From the NCBI RefSeq assembly GCF_004348985.1, contig NZ_SMKW01000058.1:1-61024 (forward strand): a stretch of 61,024 nucleotides of DNA, read 5' to 3'. Position numbers and translations under genes: made by a program. Origin of the DNA: Saccharopolyspora elongata (lineage in GTDB: Bacteria > Actinomycetota > Actinomycetes > Mycobacteriales > Pseudonocardiaceae). Position 1 is the stretch's first letter. Each line of letters starts with the position of its first letter. Under the pieces are notes generated by a model. That model was not told the origin of the DNA and ran no database searches. It worked only from the letters and a program-made list of their open reading frames with translations. Of the stretch, positions 25,785 to 34,118 are shown in pieces.

Positions 25785-27176
25785 TCAGAGCTCGGCCTGG
25801 GCTTCGGTGAGGACCGCGCGGAGGATCTGCTCCACCTCGTCGAAGTGCTCCTGGGTGGAGATCAGCGGCGGGGCCAGCTGGATCACCGGCTCCGCCCGGT
25901 CGTCCGCGCGGCAGTACAGCCCGGCTTCGAACAGGGCGGGGGAGACGTGGCCGCGCAGGACGCGTTCCGCGTCTTCCGCGGTGAAGGTCGCCTTGGTCGC
26001 CTTGTCCTTCACCAGCTCGATGCCGTAGAAGTACCCCGCGCCGCGGACGTCGCCGACGATCGGCAGGTCCAGCAGCTTCTCCAGGGTGGCGCGGAAGTTC
26101 GCCTCGTTGGCCTGGACCCGGCCGTAGAGGTCCTCCGACTCGATGAGGTCCAGGTTGGCCATGGCGACCGCGCAGGCCACCGGGTGCCCGCCGTAGGTCG
26201 AGCCGTGCGTGAAGCTGCTGCCGTCGACCAGGAACGGCTCCATCAGCCGCTCGTCGGCGATCATCGCGCCCAACGGCGCGTACCCGGAGGTCAGACCCTT
26301 GGCGACGGTGATGATGTCCGGCTGGTACCCGTAGCGGTTGGCGCCGAAGTCGTGCCCGAGCCGGCCGAAGGCGCAGATCACCTCGTCGGAGACCAGCAGC
26401 ACGTCGTGCTCGGTGCAGATCTCCCGCACCCGCTGCCAGTAGCCGGGCGGCGGCGGGAAGCAGCCGCCGGTGTTCTGCAGCGGCTCCAGGAACACCGCGG
26501 CGACGGTCTCCGGGCCTTCCCGCTCGATCGCGCGGGCGATCTCGTCGGCCGCCCAGGCGCCGAACGCCTCGTAGTCGTCGGCGTGCACCGGCGCGCGGTA
26601 GAAGTTGGTGTTGGGCACCTTGATCGCGCTGGGCACCAGCGGCTCGAAGTCCTGCTTGGCGCCCGGGATGCCGGTGATGGACAGCGCGCCCTGCGAGGTG
26701 CCGTGGTATGCAAGCGAGCGGCTGATCACCTTGTGCTTGTTGGGTTTTCCGGTCTTCTTGAAGTACTGCTTGGCGAGCTTCCAGGCGCTCTCCACGGCTT
26801 CGCCGCCGCCGCCGGTGAAGAACACCCGGTTGAGGTCGCCGGGTGCTTGGGCGGCGACCCGCTCGGCGAGTTCCACCGCGGCGGGATGCGCGTGCGACCA
26901 CAGCGGAAAGTACGCGAGCTGCTTGGTCTGCCGCGCCACCGCCTCGGCCAGTTCGTCGCGGCCGTGCCCGACCTGGACGGCGAACAGGCCGGCCAGGCCG
27001 TCGAAGTAGCGCTTGCCGTGCTCGTCGTAGACGTAGGGGCCGTCGCCGCGCACGATCACCGGGATCTCGGTGTCGGCGTAGCCGCTGTGGTCGGCGAAGT
27101 GCAGCCACAGGTGGTCGCGGGCTCGGTCGCCGAAGGTGCGGGCGCCGGTTGCGGCGGGCTTGTCCGTCGCGCTCAT
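25785..27176 (-). CDS. Class III omega-aminotransferase, putrescine/beta-alanine type
   Basis: A 463-residue PLP enzyme that moves an amino group from a terminal amine to pyruvate or 2-oxoglutarate. The N-terminal part has GRDELAEAV and VFFTGGGGEAVESAWKLA, the cofactor Asp264 in LVSDEVICAFGR, and the Schiff base Lys293 in VAKGLTSGYAPLG. The closest family I recognise is putrescine/spermidine-pyruvate transaminase (SpuC-like). ATG is preceded by GAGG. It is divergent from an aminobutyraldehyde dehydrogenase-like gene, 134 bp apart, which supports a pathway from putrescine to 4-aminobutyrate. Beta-alanine transaminase is an alternative. Confidence 0.82.
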   Translation of the reverse strand: MSATDKPAATGARTFGDRARDHLWLHFADHSGYADTEIPVIVRGDGPYVYDEHGKRYFDGLAGLFAVQVGHGRDELAEAVARQTKQLAYFPLWSHAHPAAVELAERVAAQAPGDLNRVFFTGGGGEAVESAWKLAKQYFKKTGKPNKHKVISRSLAYHGTSQGALSITGIPGAKQDFEPLVPSAIKVPNTNFYRAPVHADDYEAFGAWAADEIARAIEREGPETVAAVFLEPLQNTGGCFPPPPGYWQRVREICTEHDVLLVSDEVICAFGRLGHDFGANRYGYQPDIITVAKGLTSGYAPLGAMIADERLMEPFLVDGSSFTHGSTYGGHPVACAVAMANLDLIESEDLYGRVQANEANFRATLEKLLDLPIVGDVRGAGYFYGIELVKDKATKATFTAEDAERVLRGHVSPALFEAGLYCRADDRAEPVIQLAPPLISTQEHFDEVEQILRAVLTEAQAEL

Positions 27177-27230
27177 GATCAACCTCACGCTAATCGGTGT
27201 ATGCGGAATCCATTGTAATGACTGCCATAG

Positions 27231-27247
27231 ACAACGGAAAGCGTTGT
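27231..27247. promoter_or_regulatory. Inverted repeat in the amine-catabolism divergon
   Basis: ACAACG and CGTTGT flank GAAAG between the divergent aminotransferase and aldehyde dehydrogenase genes, about 55 and 63 bases from their starts. It is a strong candidate operator for a shared repressor or activator such as the nearby Lrp protein. Confidence 0.5.
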
Positions 27248-27310
27248 AAATACCATCTACGACGATTGATCTAGTGGTCAAGTGCAGTCGATCAACGGAA
27301 GAGGTGTCGC

Positions 27311-28741
27311 GTGGCAGGGCAAGCGTTCGACAACTTCATCGACGGCCGCCGGGTGCCGGCCGTCGACGGCCGGACCCTGGACGTCGTCGACCCGGCGACC
27401 GGCGAGGTCTACGCCGCCCAGGCGCTCTCCGGGAAGTCCGATGTGGACAATGCGATGACCGCCGCAGCTAGGGCTTTCCGGGACTGGCGGCGCACCACCC
27501 CGGCGCAGCGGCAGACCGCGCTGCTGCGCATCGCCGACGCCATCGAGGCGCGCGCGGAAGAGGTGGTGCGCGTCGAGTGCGAGAACACCGGCAAGCCGGT
27601 CGCGCTCACGCACTCCGAAGAGATGACGATGGTGCTGGACCACCTGCGGTTCTTCGCCGGTGCGGCCCGGGTGCTGGAGGGGCGTGCCGCGGCCGAGTAC
27701 CTGGCCGGGCACACCTCGATGATCCGCCGCGAGCCGCTCGGCGTGTGCGCCCAGGTCACGCCCTGGAACTACCCGCTGCTGATGGCGATCTGGAAGATCG
27801 CGCCCGCGCTGGCGGCCGGGAACACCGTCGTGCTCAAGCCGTCCGAGACCACTCCCGCGAGCACGCTGCTGCTCGCCGAGATCGCCGGGAAGCACCTGCC
27901 CGCCGGCGTGCTCAACGTGGTCACCGGCGACCGGGGCACCGGGCGCCTGCTGGTCGAACACCCGGTGCCGCAGATGGCTTCCATCACCGGCTCCGTGCGC
28001 GCCGGTGTCGAGGTCGCCGGATCGGCGGCGCAGGACCTCAAGCGCGTGCACCTGGAGCTCGGCGGCAAGGCGCCGGTCGTGGTCTTCGCGGACGCCGACG
28101 TCGCGGCGGCCGCGGAGGGCATCGCCGCCGCCGGTTTCTTCAACGCCGGGCAGGACTGCACGGCGGCGACCCGCGTGCTGGTGCAGGAAGGGCTGCACGA
28201 CGAGTTCGTCGCGGCGCTGACCGAGCAGGCGCGCGGCACCCGGACCGGTCCACCCGGCGACACCGATGCGGACTACGGCCCGCTGAACAGCGCCGACCAG
28301 CTCGCGAAGGTGGCCGGGTTCATCGACCGGCTGCCCGACCACGCCGTCGTCCACTGCGGCGGATCACGGGTCGGTGAGCGCGGTTTCTTCTACGCGCCCA
28401 CCGTGGTCTCCGGGCTGCGCCAGGACGACGAGATCGTGCAGGACGAGGTGTTCGGCCCGGTGATCACGGTACAGAGCTTCACCGATGAGGAGGACGCCTA
28501 CGCCAAGGCCAACGGCGTCCGCTACGGCCTCGCGTCGTCGGTGTGGACCGCCGACCACGCGCGGGCGATGCGGGCGAGCATCGAGCTGGACTTCGGCACG
28601 GTGTGGCTCAACACGCACATCCCGCTGGTCGCGGAGATGCCGCACGGCGGCTTCAAGCACTCCGGCTACGGCAAGGACCTGTCCATGTACGGCCTGGAGG
28701 ACTACACCCGGATCAAGCACGTCATGTCCAGCTTGGGGTGA
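27311..28741 (+). CDS. Aldehyde dehydrogenase, aminobutyraldehyde/betaine-aldehyde type
   Basis: A 476-residue NAD(P)-dependent dehydrogenase. The fold signature TPWNYPL is at 150-156, the cofactor-binding ITGSVRAG at 225-232 replaces the more usual FTGS, the general base Glu249 lies in HLELGGKAP and the nucleophile Cys283 in FFNAGQDCTA. Sequence pattern is closest to 4-aminobutanal dehydrogenase (PatD-like) or betaine aldehyde dehydrogenase. GTG start with GAAGAGG nearby. Paired divergently with an omega-aminotransferase, it likely oxidises the aldehyde that the transaminase produces. The following Lrp gene ends 5 bases away in convergent orientation. Confidence 0.83.
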   Translation: MAGQAFDNFIDGRRVPAVDGRTLDVVDPATGEVYAAQALSGKSDVDNAMTAAARAFRDWRRTTPAQRQTALLRIADAIEARAEEVVRVECENTGKPVALTHSEEMTMVLDHLRFFAGAARVLEGRAAAEYLAGHTSMIRREPLGVCAQVTPWNYPLLMAIWKIAPALAAGNTVVLKPSETTPASTLLLAEIAGKHLPAGVLNVVTGDRGTGRLLVEHPVPQMASITGSVRAGVEVAGSAAQDLKRVHLELGGKAPVVVFADADVAAAAEGIAAAGFFNAGQDCTAATRVLVQEGLHDEFVAALTEQARGTRTGPPGDTDADYGPLNSADQLAKVAGFIDRLPDHAVVHCGGSRVGERGFFYAPTVVSGLRQDDEIVQDEVFGPVITVQSFTDEEDAYAKANGVRYGLASSVWTADHARAMRASIELDFGTVWLNTHIPLVAEMPHGGFKHSGYGKDLSMYGLEDYTRIKHVMSSLG

Positions 28742-28745
28742 GGCC

Positions 28746-29240
28746 CTACCGGGTGCCCCAGGCGTAGGTCTGCTTGCGGAGCTTGAGGTAGACGAAGGTC
28801 TCGGTGCCGGTGACGGCCTCCAGGCTGCGGATGCGGCGGTTGATCACCTCCAGCAGCTGGTCGTCGTCCCGGCACACCACCTCGACGAGCAGGTCGAACG
28901 AGCCCGCCGTGATCACGACGTACTCGATCTCCGGCAGCTCCGCGAGCCGGTCCGCGACCTCCTGCACGTCGCCGGACACGGTCACGCCGATCATCGCCTG
29001 CCGCAGGAAGCCGAGCTGCAGCGGATCGGTGACCGCGACGATCTGCACCATCCCCGAGTCCAGCAACCGCTGGACGCGCTGGCGTACCGCTGCCTCGGAC
29101 AGGCCGACGGCCTTGCCGATCGCGGCGTAGGACCGTCGGCCGTCCTGCTGCAGCTGTTCGATGATCCGCTTGGACAACTCGTCCACGTGGACGGGCGATT
29201 TCGCGTCCGGCGAGTCCTGCTCGTGGGGCTTGCGTGTCAC
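28746..29240 (-). CDS. Lrp/AsnC family transcriptional regulator
   Basis: A 164-residue single-unit Lrp-type regulator. The helix-turn-helix is at about 18-65 (VDELSKRIIEQLQQDGRRSY then AIGKAVGLSEAAVRQRVQRL) and the RAM ligand-binding domain has VTVSGDVQEVADRLAELPE and VITAGSFDLLVEV. Its GTG start is at 29240. Convergent with the aldehyde dehydrogenase gene and close to the amine-catabolism divergon, it likely regulates it. In related actinomycete loci such regulators control putrescine use (inference). Confidence 0.88.
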   Translation of the reverse strand: MTRKPHEQDSPDAKSPVHVDELSKRIIEQLQQDGRRSYAAIGKAVGLSEAAVRQRVQRLLDSGMVQIVAVTDPLQLGFLRQAMIGVTVSGDVQEVADRLAELPEIEYVVITAGSFDLLVEVVCRDDDQLLEVINRRIRSLEAVTGTETFVYLKLRKQTYAWGTR

Positions 29241-29289
29241 AGCGACGTATCGTTGTCGCCGCGCGGGCCGGGTGCAAACCCGGGGTCCG

Positions 29290-30318
29290 TCAGCTCAGCG
29301 CGTCGACCAGCTTCGGCGTCAACCGCTCCAGGGCGAACGGGATGCTGGAGACGGTGGCCGAGCCCAGCGCCATGGTCAGGTCGTAGTCGTCCAGCAGCAC
29401 CAGGGATCCGCGCTTGGCCGCAGGCAGGTTGTTCAGCAGCGGGTCCTTGCGGACCGCGTCGACGTCGGCGGCCTTGGCGGTCGTCACGATCACGACGTCC
29501 GCGTCCAGCAGCCTCACCTGCTCCTTGCTGACCTTGACGTTGAACTTGCCGCCGCTGTCGAGGTTCTCGACGGCCGGCGACAGCCGCAGCCCGAGCTGCT
29601 CCAGCAGCGCGGTGCGGGCGTCCTGCTTGGTGTAGGCGGCGTAGGTGCCCGCCGAGTCGGTGCGGACCGTCACGTGGGTCTTGCCCTCGAACAGCGGGTT
29701 CGCCCGGCGGGTCTGCTCGATGCGTTCCTGGGTGTCGGCGAGCAGCTTGGCGACCTCGGCCTGCTTGCCCAGCGCCTGGCCGATCGTCTCGGCCTGCACC
29801 CGCCAGTTCACCCCGTAGTCGATGGAGTTCGGCGGCTGCGCGACCACCGGGTTGAAGGTGCTGAGCCGGTTGTACTGCTCCTGCGTCAGGGCGCTCTGCA
29901 GCGCGATCATGACGTCCGGGGCGAGCGCGATGACGCCTTCCACGTCGACCTCGCTGCCGAACACCTTGGGGCGCTGGCCGCCCAGGAACGGCTCCGCCCA
30001 CGGGCCGACGCCGCTGTCCCACGGGCCCCACTTGGTCAGCCCGGCCGGGATCACGCCCAGCGGCAGCAGCACGTCGTGGTCGGTGATGCCCAGCGTGACG
30101 ACGCGCTGCGGTGCGGCCTTGATCTCCGCCGCGCCGTACCGGTTCGGGATGTTCGCCGGGAATCCGGGCCCGGCCTGGGCGTTGCCGGTCCCGTCCGGTC
30201 CGCCGGAGCCGCCGCAGGCCGTCAGCCCGGCGGCCAGTCCGGCGGCGAGCACGCCGGTCGTGCCGATCAGGAAGCCCCGACGGCCGAACCGGGCACCAGC
30301 TGCTGGGGGAGGCGTCAT
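29290..30318 (-). CDS. Iron-siderophore ABC transporter substrate-binding lipoprotein
   Basis: A 342-residue periplasmic-binding-protein of the FecCD/FepB type. A twin-arginine motif (RRGF at 13-16) is followed by a hydrophobic stretch and lipobox LTAC with Cys35, so it is probably Tat-exported and lipid-anchored. The mature part has the pattern RVVTLGITDHDVLLPLGV and VIALAPDVMIAL of class III binding proteins. An iron box lies upstream, suggesting induction when iron is short. No permease or ATPase genes are adjacent, so its transporter is elsewhere. The ATG at 30318 is preferred over the GTG directly before it. Confidence 0.85.
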   Translation of the reverse strand: MTPPPAAGARFGRRGFLIGTTGVLAAGLAAGLTACGGSGGPDGTGNAQAGPGFPANIPNRYGAAEIKAAPQRVVTLGITDHDVLLPLGVIPAGLTKWGPWDSGVGPWAEPFLGGQRPKVFGSEVDVEGVIALAPDVMIALQSALTQEQYNRLSTFNPVVAQPPNSIDYGVNWRVQAETIGQALGKQAEVAKLLADTQERIEQTRRANPLFEGKTHVTVRTDSAGTYAAYTKQDARTALLEQLGLRLSPAVENLDSGGKFNVKVSKEQVRLLDADVVIVTTAKAADVDAVRKDPLLNNLPAAKRGSLVLLDDYDLTMALGSATVSSIPFALERLTPKLVDALS

Positions 30319-30366
30319 CACCGAAGTCCTTCGTCGTCCGGTTCGGGCCGACAGCCCGAAGTCCTG

Positions 30367-30385
30367 GCAAGAAAGGCTAACCTAA
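30367..30385 (-). promoter_or_regulatory. IdeR/DtxR-type iron box
   Basis: On the minus strand TTAGGTTAGCCTTTCTTGC matches the 19-base IdeR/DtxR consensus at 13 positions, with a perfect first half (TTAGGTTAG). It lies about 50 bases upstream of the siderophore-binding lipoprotein start. Confidence 0.65.
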
Positions 30386-30523
30386 GTTGACCTCTTCCGG
30401 TCGGGCAACCGCGGACCGCGGCCCGGTGAGACGGATCACCGAAGGTCGTTGGCGGGGTATGGTGTACGGGGAGAGATCGCACGTGCACCATGCGTGAACA
30501 GCCGCGGGGATGCTGGAGCCGCC

Positions 30524-30742
30524 ATGAGTGACGATGATGTTTTCGGCCGTCGCTGGGTGCTCGCCGAGGACGAGCTGCTGAGGATGCTCTGGCGCAGCCA
30601 CGCCGGGGAGAACCCGGACGTCCTGCTGGTGGAGCTGCACGCGAACCACCAGGAGGACCGCCGCAATCCCGGGCCGGCCGACGGCCGGCGGCCCCGGTCG
30701 GTGCCGCACCCGCGGCGCAACCGGCACCGCGTGGCGCGCTGA
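30524..30742 (+). CDS. Small hydrophilic protein, unknown
   Basis: A 72-residue protein with an acidic N-terminal half (MSDDDVFGRRWVLAEDELLR, then MLWRSHAGENPDVLLVELHA) and an Arg/Pro-rich basic tail. Similar short proteins with the DVFGRRW...LLRMLWR pattern occur in actinomycetes as hypothetical genes, but no function is known to me. GGAGCC precedes the ATG. It lies 204 bp from the divergent siderophore-binding gene and is followed by the EI24 gene after 79 bases. Confidence 0.55.
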   Translation: MSDDDVFGRRWVLAEDELLRMLWRSHAGENPDVLLVELHANHQEDRRNPGPADGRRPRSVPHPRRNRHRVAR

Positions 30743-30821
30743 TCCGCCGTTTCCCTCCCGGCCGCCGAGCCGCGGCCGATACGGTGGGCGTCGATCGCCA
30801 CCGCACGGGAGACCAATCCTG

Positions 30822-31589
30822 ATGAGTTCGTTCCTCTCCGGTATCCGCACGCTCGGCACCGGTTTCGGCATCATCCTGCGCAATCCGAAGCTGCTGTTCC
30901 TCGGCGCGCTGCCGGCGCTGATCAGCGCCCTGCTGCTGCTGGGCGGCCTCGGCACGCTCATCTACTTCAGCCCCGATCTGGTCACCTGGATGACGCCGTT
31001 CGCCGACAGCTGGGGCGATGCCGCCCGCCAGGCGCTGCGCGTCCTGGTCGGCGCGGCGCTGGTCGGCGCCGCCGGGCTGCTGGCGTCGGTGTCGTTCATC
31101 GCCGTCACGCTGCTCATCGGCGGACCGTTCTACGAGCACATCGCCGAGCAGGCGGAGCAGAAGCTCGGGCTGGACGCCTCCGACGACGGCGCCGGTTTCG
31201 CGCGGCAACTCGGCCGTGGCGTGCGGGATTCGCTGAAGCTGGTGGGCGTGGCGCTGGTCGGCGCGATCGTGCTGTTCGGCATCGGGTTCATCCCGGTGGT
31301 CGGGCAGATCGCGGCGCTGGTGCTGGGCGCGTTCTTCGGGGCGTGGCTGGTCACGCTGGAGATGGTCGGCCTGGTGTTCCAGCGTCGCGGCCTGACCTTC
31401 CGCGACCGGCGCCGGGCCCTGCGGCAGTACCGGGCGGTGGTCTTCGGCTTCGGGCTGCCGACCTACCTGCTGTGCCTGATCCCGGTCGCGCAGCTCTTGG
31501 TGATCCCGTCGGCCGTCGTCGGCGGCACGCTCCTGGCGCACCGGGTGCTCGGACCGGTTCCCCGGCAGGAAGGCGCCGCGCGGCGGTGA
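30822..31589 (+). CDS. EI24 / CysZ-family membrane protein
   Basis: A 255-residue membrane protein of the EI24 (etoposide-induced 2.4) family, which includes the sulfate transporter CysZ. Four or so hydrophobic regions are seen (about 22-50, 80-100, 145-175, 205-235), and the family motif appears as LLIGGPFYEHIAEQAE near residue 105 and the aromatic-rich FGAWLVTLEMVGLVFQRRG. Sulfate uptake is possible but not demonstrated for actinomycete members. ATG with GGGAG upstream. Confidence 0.78.
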   Translation: MSSFLSGIRTLGTGFGIILRNPKLLFLGALPALISALLLLGGLGTLIYFSPDLVTWMTPFADSWGDAARQALRVLVGAALVGAAGLLASVSFIAVTLLIGGPFYEHIAEQAEQKLGLDASDDGAGFARQLGRGVRDSLKLVGVALVGAIVLFGIGFIPVVGQIAALVLGAFFGAWLVTLEMVGLVFQRRGLTFRDRRRALRQYRAVVFGFGLPTYLLCLIPVAQLLVIPSAVVGGTLLAHRVLGPVPRQEGAARR

Positions 31590-31625
31590 TTCGCCACGCA
31601 ACGCGTTCGGCCTAAAGTTCGGGGT

Positions 31626-32939
31626 GTGATACAGCCTACGCAGCCCGATGACTCCTACCTCCGCGCCGTTTCCGCTGCTACCGAGCGGGCCGTGGCCGCT
31701 GCCGAGCCGATCCGCTCCGAGTTCGCGGGCGCCGACGAGGCATTGCGCGCCGACGTCGAGCGGTGGGTGGACGACAACGCCGAGGATCTCGTCGCGCTGA
31801 GCCGGGACCTGCACGCGCACCCGGAGGAGGCGTTCGCCGAGCACCGGTCCGCCGCCCGGGCCGCCGAACTGCTGCGGCGCCACGGGCACGACGCCGAAGT
31901 GGGCGTCGGCGGGCTAGACACCGCGCTGCGCGTCGAGGCCGGCGGCGACGGCCCGCATGTCGCGGTGCTGGCGGAGTACGACGCGCTGCCGGGCATCGGG
32001 CACGGCTGCGGTCACAACATCATCTGCTCGGCGGCCGTCGGCGGGTTCCTCGCCGCCGCCACCGCGGTGTCGGCGACCGGCGGCCGGGTGAGCCTGGTCG
32101 GCACGCCGGCCGAGGAGGGCGGCGGCGGCAAGGAACACCTAGCCAGGGCAGGGCTTTTCGACGACGTCGACGCGGTCGTGATGCTGCACCCGTTCTCCCA
32201 CGACATCGCCGCGCACCCGTTCCTCGGGCGGCGCCAGCTGGAGGTGGTGTTCCACGGCGTCGCCGCGCACGCCGCCGCGCAGCCGTTCATGGGCCGCAAC
32301 GCGCTCGACGCGGTCGTGGCGACGTACCAGGGCGTCGCGGCGATGCGGCAGCACATGCCGTCGACGGACCGGGTGCACGGGATCATCACCGACGGCGGCA
32401 AGCGGCCCAACGTCGTGCCCGACCGCGCCGCGGCGGTGTTCTACGTCCGGTCCGCCGAGCCGGGCTCGCTGCAGGACCTCGCCGCCCGGATCGAGGCGAT
32501 CGCGCACGGTGCGGCCTCGATGACGGGCTGCGGCGTCGAGCTGAACTGGGACAACAACCCCGCTTACCTGCCCATCCGGCACAACGACGCGCTGGCGGCC
32601 CGCTGGGCGCAGCACCAGGCCCGGCGCGGCCGGACGTCCCTGCCGCGCGGCGTCGTCCCGGAGTACCTCACCGGCTCGACGGATCTCGGAAACATCAGCT
32701 ACCGGCTCCCGGCGATCCACCCGATGATCGGCCTCGGCGACCCGAACCTCGCCCTGCACACCGAGGAATTCGCCGCCGCGGCGGCGACTCCGGCTGGCGA
32801 CCGGGCGGTCCTCGACGGCGCGATCGGCCTCGCTCTGACCACAGTGGACTACCTGGCCGACGCGGACCTCCGGCGGGCGGCCCGGGCCGAGTTCGAGGCC
32901 GCGGGAGGCGTCTTGGACGTCGCCACCTACTTCGGCTGA
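31626..32939 (+). CDS. M20 family peptidase/amidohydrolase
   Basis: A 437-residue zinc-dependent amidohydrolase of the M20D type, acting on peptides or N-acyl amino acids. Motifs: LSRDLHAHPEEAFAE near 59-73, VLAEYDALPGIGHGCGHNII with the metal ligands near 115-135, and TPAEEGGGGKEHLA containing the general base near 160. A lid domain (HPFLGRRQLEVVFHGVAAHA) follows. It resembles the p-aminobenzoyl-glutamate hydrolase/ACY1L2 group. GTG start. No clear operon partner; the LacI regulator gene lies 161 bp downstream. Confidence 0.82.
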   Translation: MIQPTQPDDSYLRAVSAATERAVAAAEPIRSEFAGADEALRADVERWVDDNAEDLVALSRDLHAHPEEAFAEHRSAARAAELLRRHGHDAEVGVGGLDTALRVEAGGDGPHVAVLAEYDALPGIGHGCGHNIICSAAVGGFLAAATAVSATGGRVSLVGTPAEEGGGGKEHLARAGLFDDVDAVVMLHPFSHDIAAHPFLGRRQLEVVFHGVAAHAAAQPFMGRNALDAVVATYQGVAAMRQHMPSTDRVHGIITDGGKRPNVVPDRAAAVFYVRSAEPGSLQDLAARIEAIAHGAASMTGCGVELNWDNNPAYLPIRHNDALAARWAQHQARRGRTSLPRGVVPEYLTGSTDLGNISYRLPAIHPMIGLGDPNLALHTEEFAAAAATPAGDRAVLDGAIGLALTTVDYLADADLRRAARAEFEAAGGVLDVATYFG

Positions 32940-33055
32940 CCGGTTTTCGCCGGATGGCGACGGGTTGCGCTGCGCTGGGGAAACACCTGTGGAATCGGTT
33001 TCCGCGAATCGTCGGAATCGAGTTCGGGAATCCCTGATTCTATGGAGAAAGCAGC

Positions 33056-33071
33056 GCGAAATCGATTACGC
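33056..33071. promoter_or_regulatory. LacI-family operator candidate
   Basis: GCGAAATCGATTACGC is a palindrome with one mismatched pair and the central CG with flanking AAT/ATT typical of LacI/GalR operators. It lies 30 bases upstream of the LacI-type regulator start, so autoregulation is likely. Confidence 0.6.
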
Positions 33072-33100
33072 TTCTGGCGGTACGAGACCGAGGAGGTGGC

Positions 33101-34078
33101 GTGGGCGTCACGATCCACGACGTGGCGGCGCGGGCCGGGGTGTCGGTCGCGACCGCGTCGCGCGCCCTGTCCGGGCAGCGCGGCGTGCGAGCGGAGAACC
33201 GGGAGAAGGTCCTCGCGGCCGCGCGCGAGCTCGACTACGAGCCCAACGTCGTCGCCGCGTCACTGCGCAGCCGCACCACGCACACCATAGGCATGGTCGT
33301 GCCGCGCATCGGCAACCCTTTCTTCGCCACGCTCGTCGAATCCGTGGAGAAGCAGTTGCAGGACGGGCAGCGCAGCCTGCTGCTCGCGAACTCGCACTAC
33401 GAGCCGGAAACCGAACAGCGCCAGGTCCGCGCGCTGCTGGATCGCCGGGTCGATGCGCTGATCATGATCCCGTGCCACCGCGAACGCAGCGGCGAGGCGC
33501 TGGCGGCGGCCGCCGCGCGGGTTCCCGTCATCCAGCTCGACCTGCGGGTGGACGGCTTCGCGGGCAGCTGGGTCGGGGTCGACAACGAGGCCGGGATGAG
33601 CCAGGTCGTGCGCCACCTGCTGGGGCTCGGCGCGAACCGCCTGGTGTTCGTCGGATCGCGGCCGACCGACTCGTCGGCGCAGGCCCGGCTGGACGGTTTC
33701 CGGCGCGCAGTGGGCGACGGCGCCGACGTGCTGCTCGGCGACTTCAGCAAGGAATGGGGCCAGCAGGCCGGGGAGCGCCTGCTGGCGCAGGGGTCGCTGC
33801 CGGACGGCATCGTGTGCGGCAACGACACGATCGCCTTGGGCGTGCTGAGCGAGCTGGCGCGGCGGGGCGTCCGGGTGCCCGAGGACGTCCGGGTCACCGG
33901 CTTCGACGACATCCCGTACGCCGAACTCGCCCAGCCCGCGCTGACCACGGTGCGGCAGCCGCAGGAGCAGATCGCGGCGGAGGCGGTCCGGATGCTGGGG
34001 GCGCACCTCACCGGCGCCGAGGGCGCGTCCCGCAGCGTCGCCATCGCCCCGGAGCTGGTCGTCCGCGCCTCCGGCTGA
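33101..34078 (+). CDS. LacI family transcriptional regulator
   Basis: A 325-residue repressor. The N-terminal DNA-binding domain is VTIHDVAARAGVSVATASRA followed by the hinge helix VVAASLRSRTTHT; the rest is a periplasmic-binding-protein-like sugar sensor with IGMVVPRIGNPFFATLVE, VGVDNEAG and the late RVTGFDDIPYAELAQPALTTVR. It starts at GTG. No sugar transporter or glycosidase gene is next to it, so its effector and targets are unknown; a palindrome at 33056 suggests self-control. Confidence 0.9.
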   Translation: MGVTIHDVAARAGVSVATASRALSGQRGVRAENREKVLAAARELDYEPNVVAASLRSRTTHTIGMVVPRIGNPFFATLVESVEKQLQDGQRSLLLANSHYEPETEQRQVRALLDRRVDALIMIPCHRERSGEALAAAAARVPVIQLDLRVDGFAGSWVGVDNEAGMSQVVRHLLGLGANRLVFVGSRPTDSSAQARLDGFRRAVGDGADVLLGDFSKEWGQQAGERLLAQGSLPDGIVCGNDTIALGVLSELARRGVRVPEDVRVTGFDDIPYAELAQPALTTVRQPQEQIAAEAVRMLGAHLTGAEGASRSVAIAPELVVRASG

Positions 34079-34118
34079 GCGGCGGCTACGCTGGGCCGCG
34101 GTCTGTCGCCGACCTTGG

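Noticed and set aside
30449..30470. GGGTAT as a SigB-type promoter of the small gene at 30524
   Set aside because: The -10-like GGGTAT is there, but no GNNT/GTTT sits 14-17 bases upstream.
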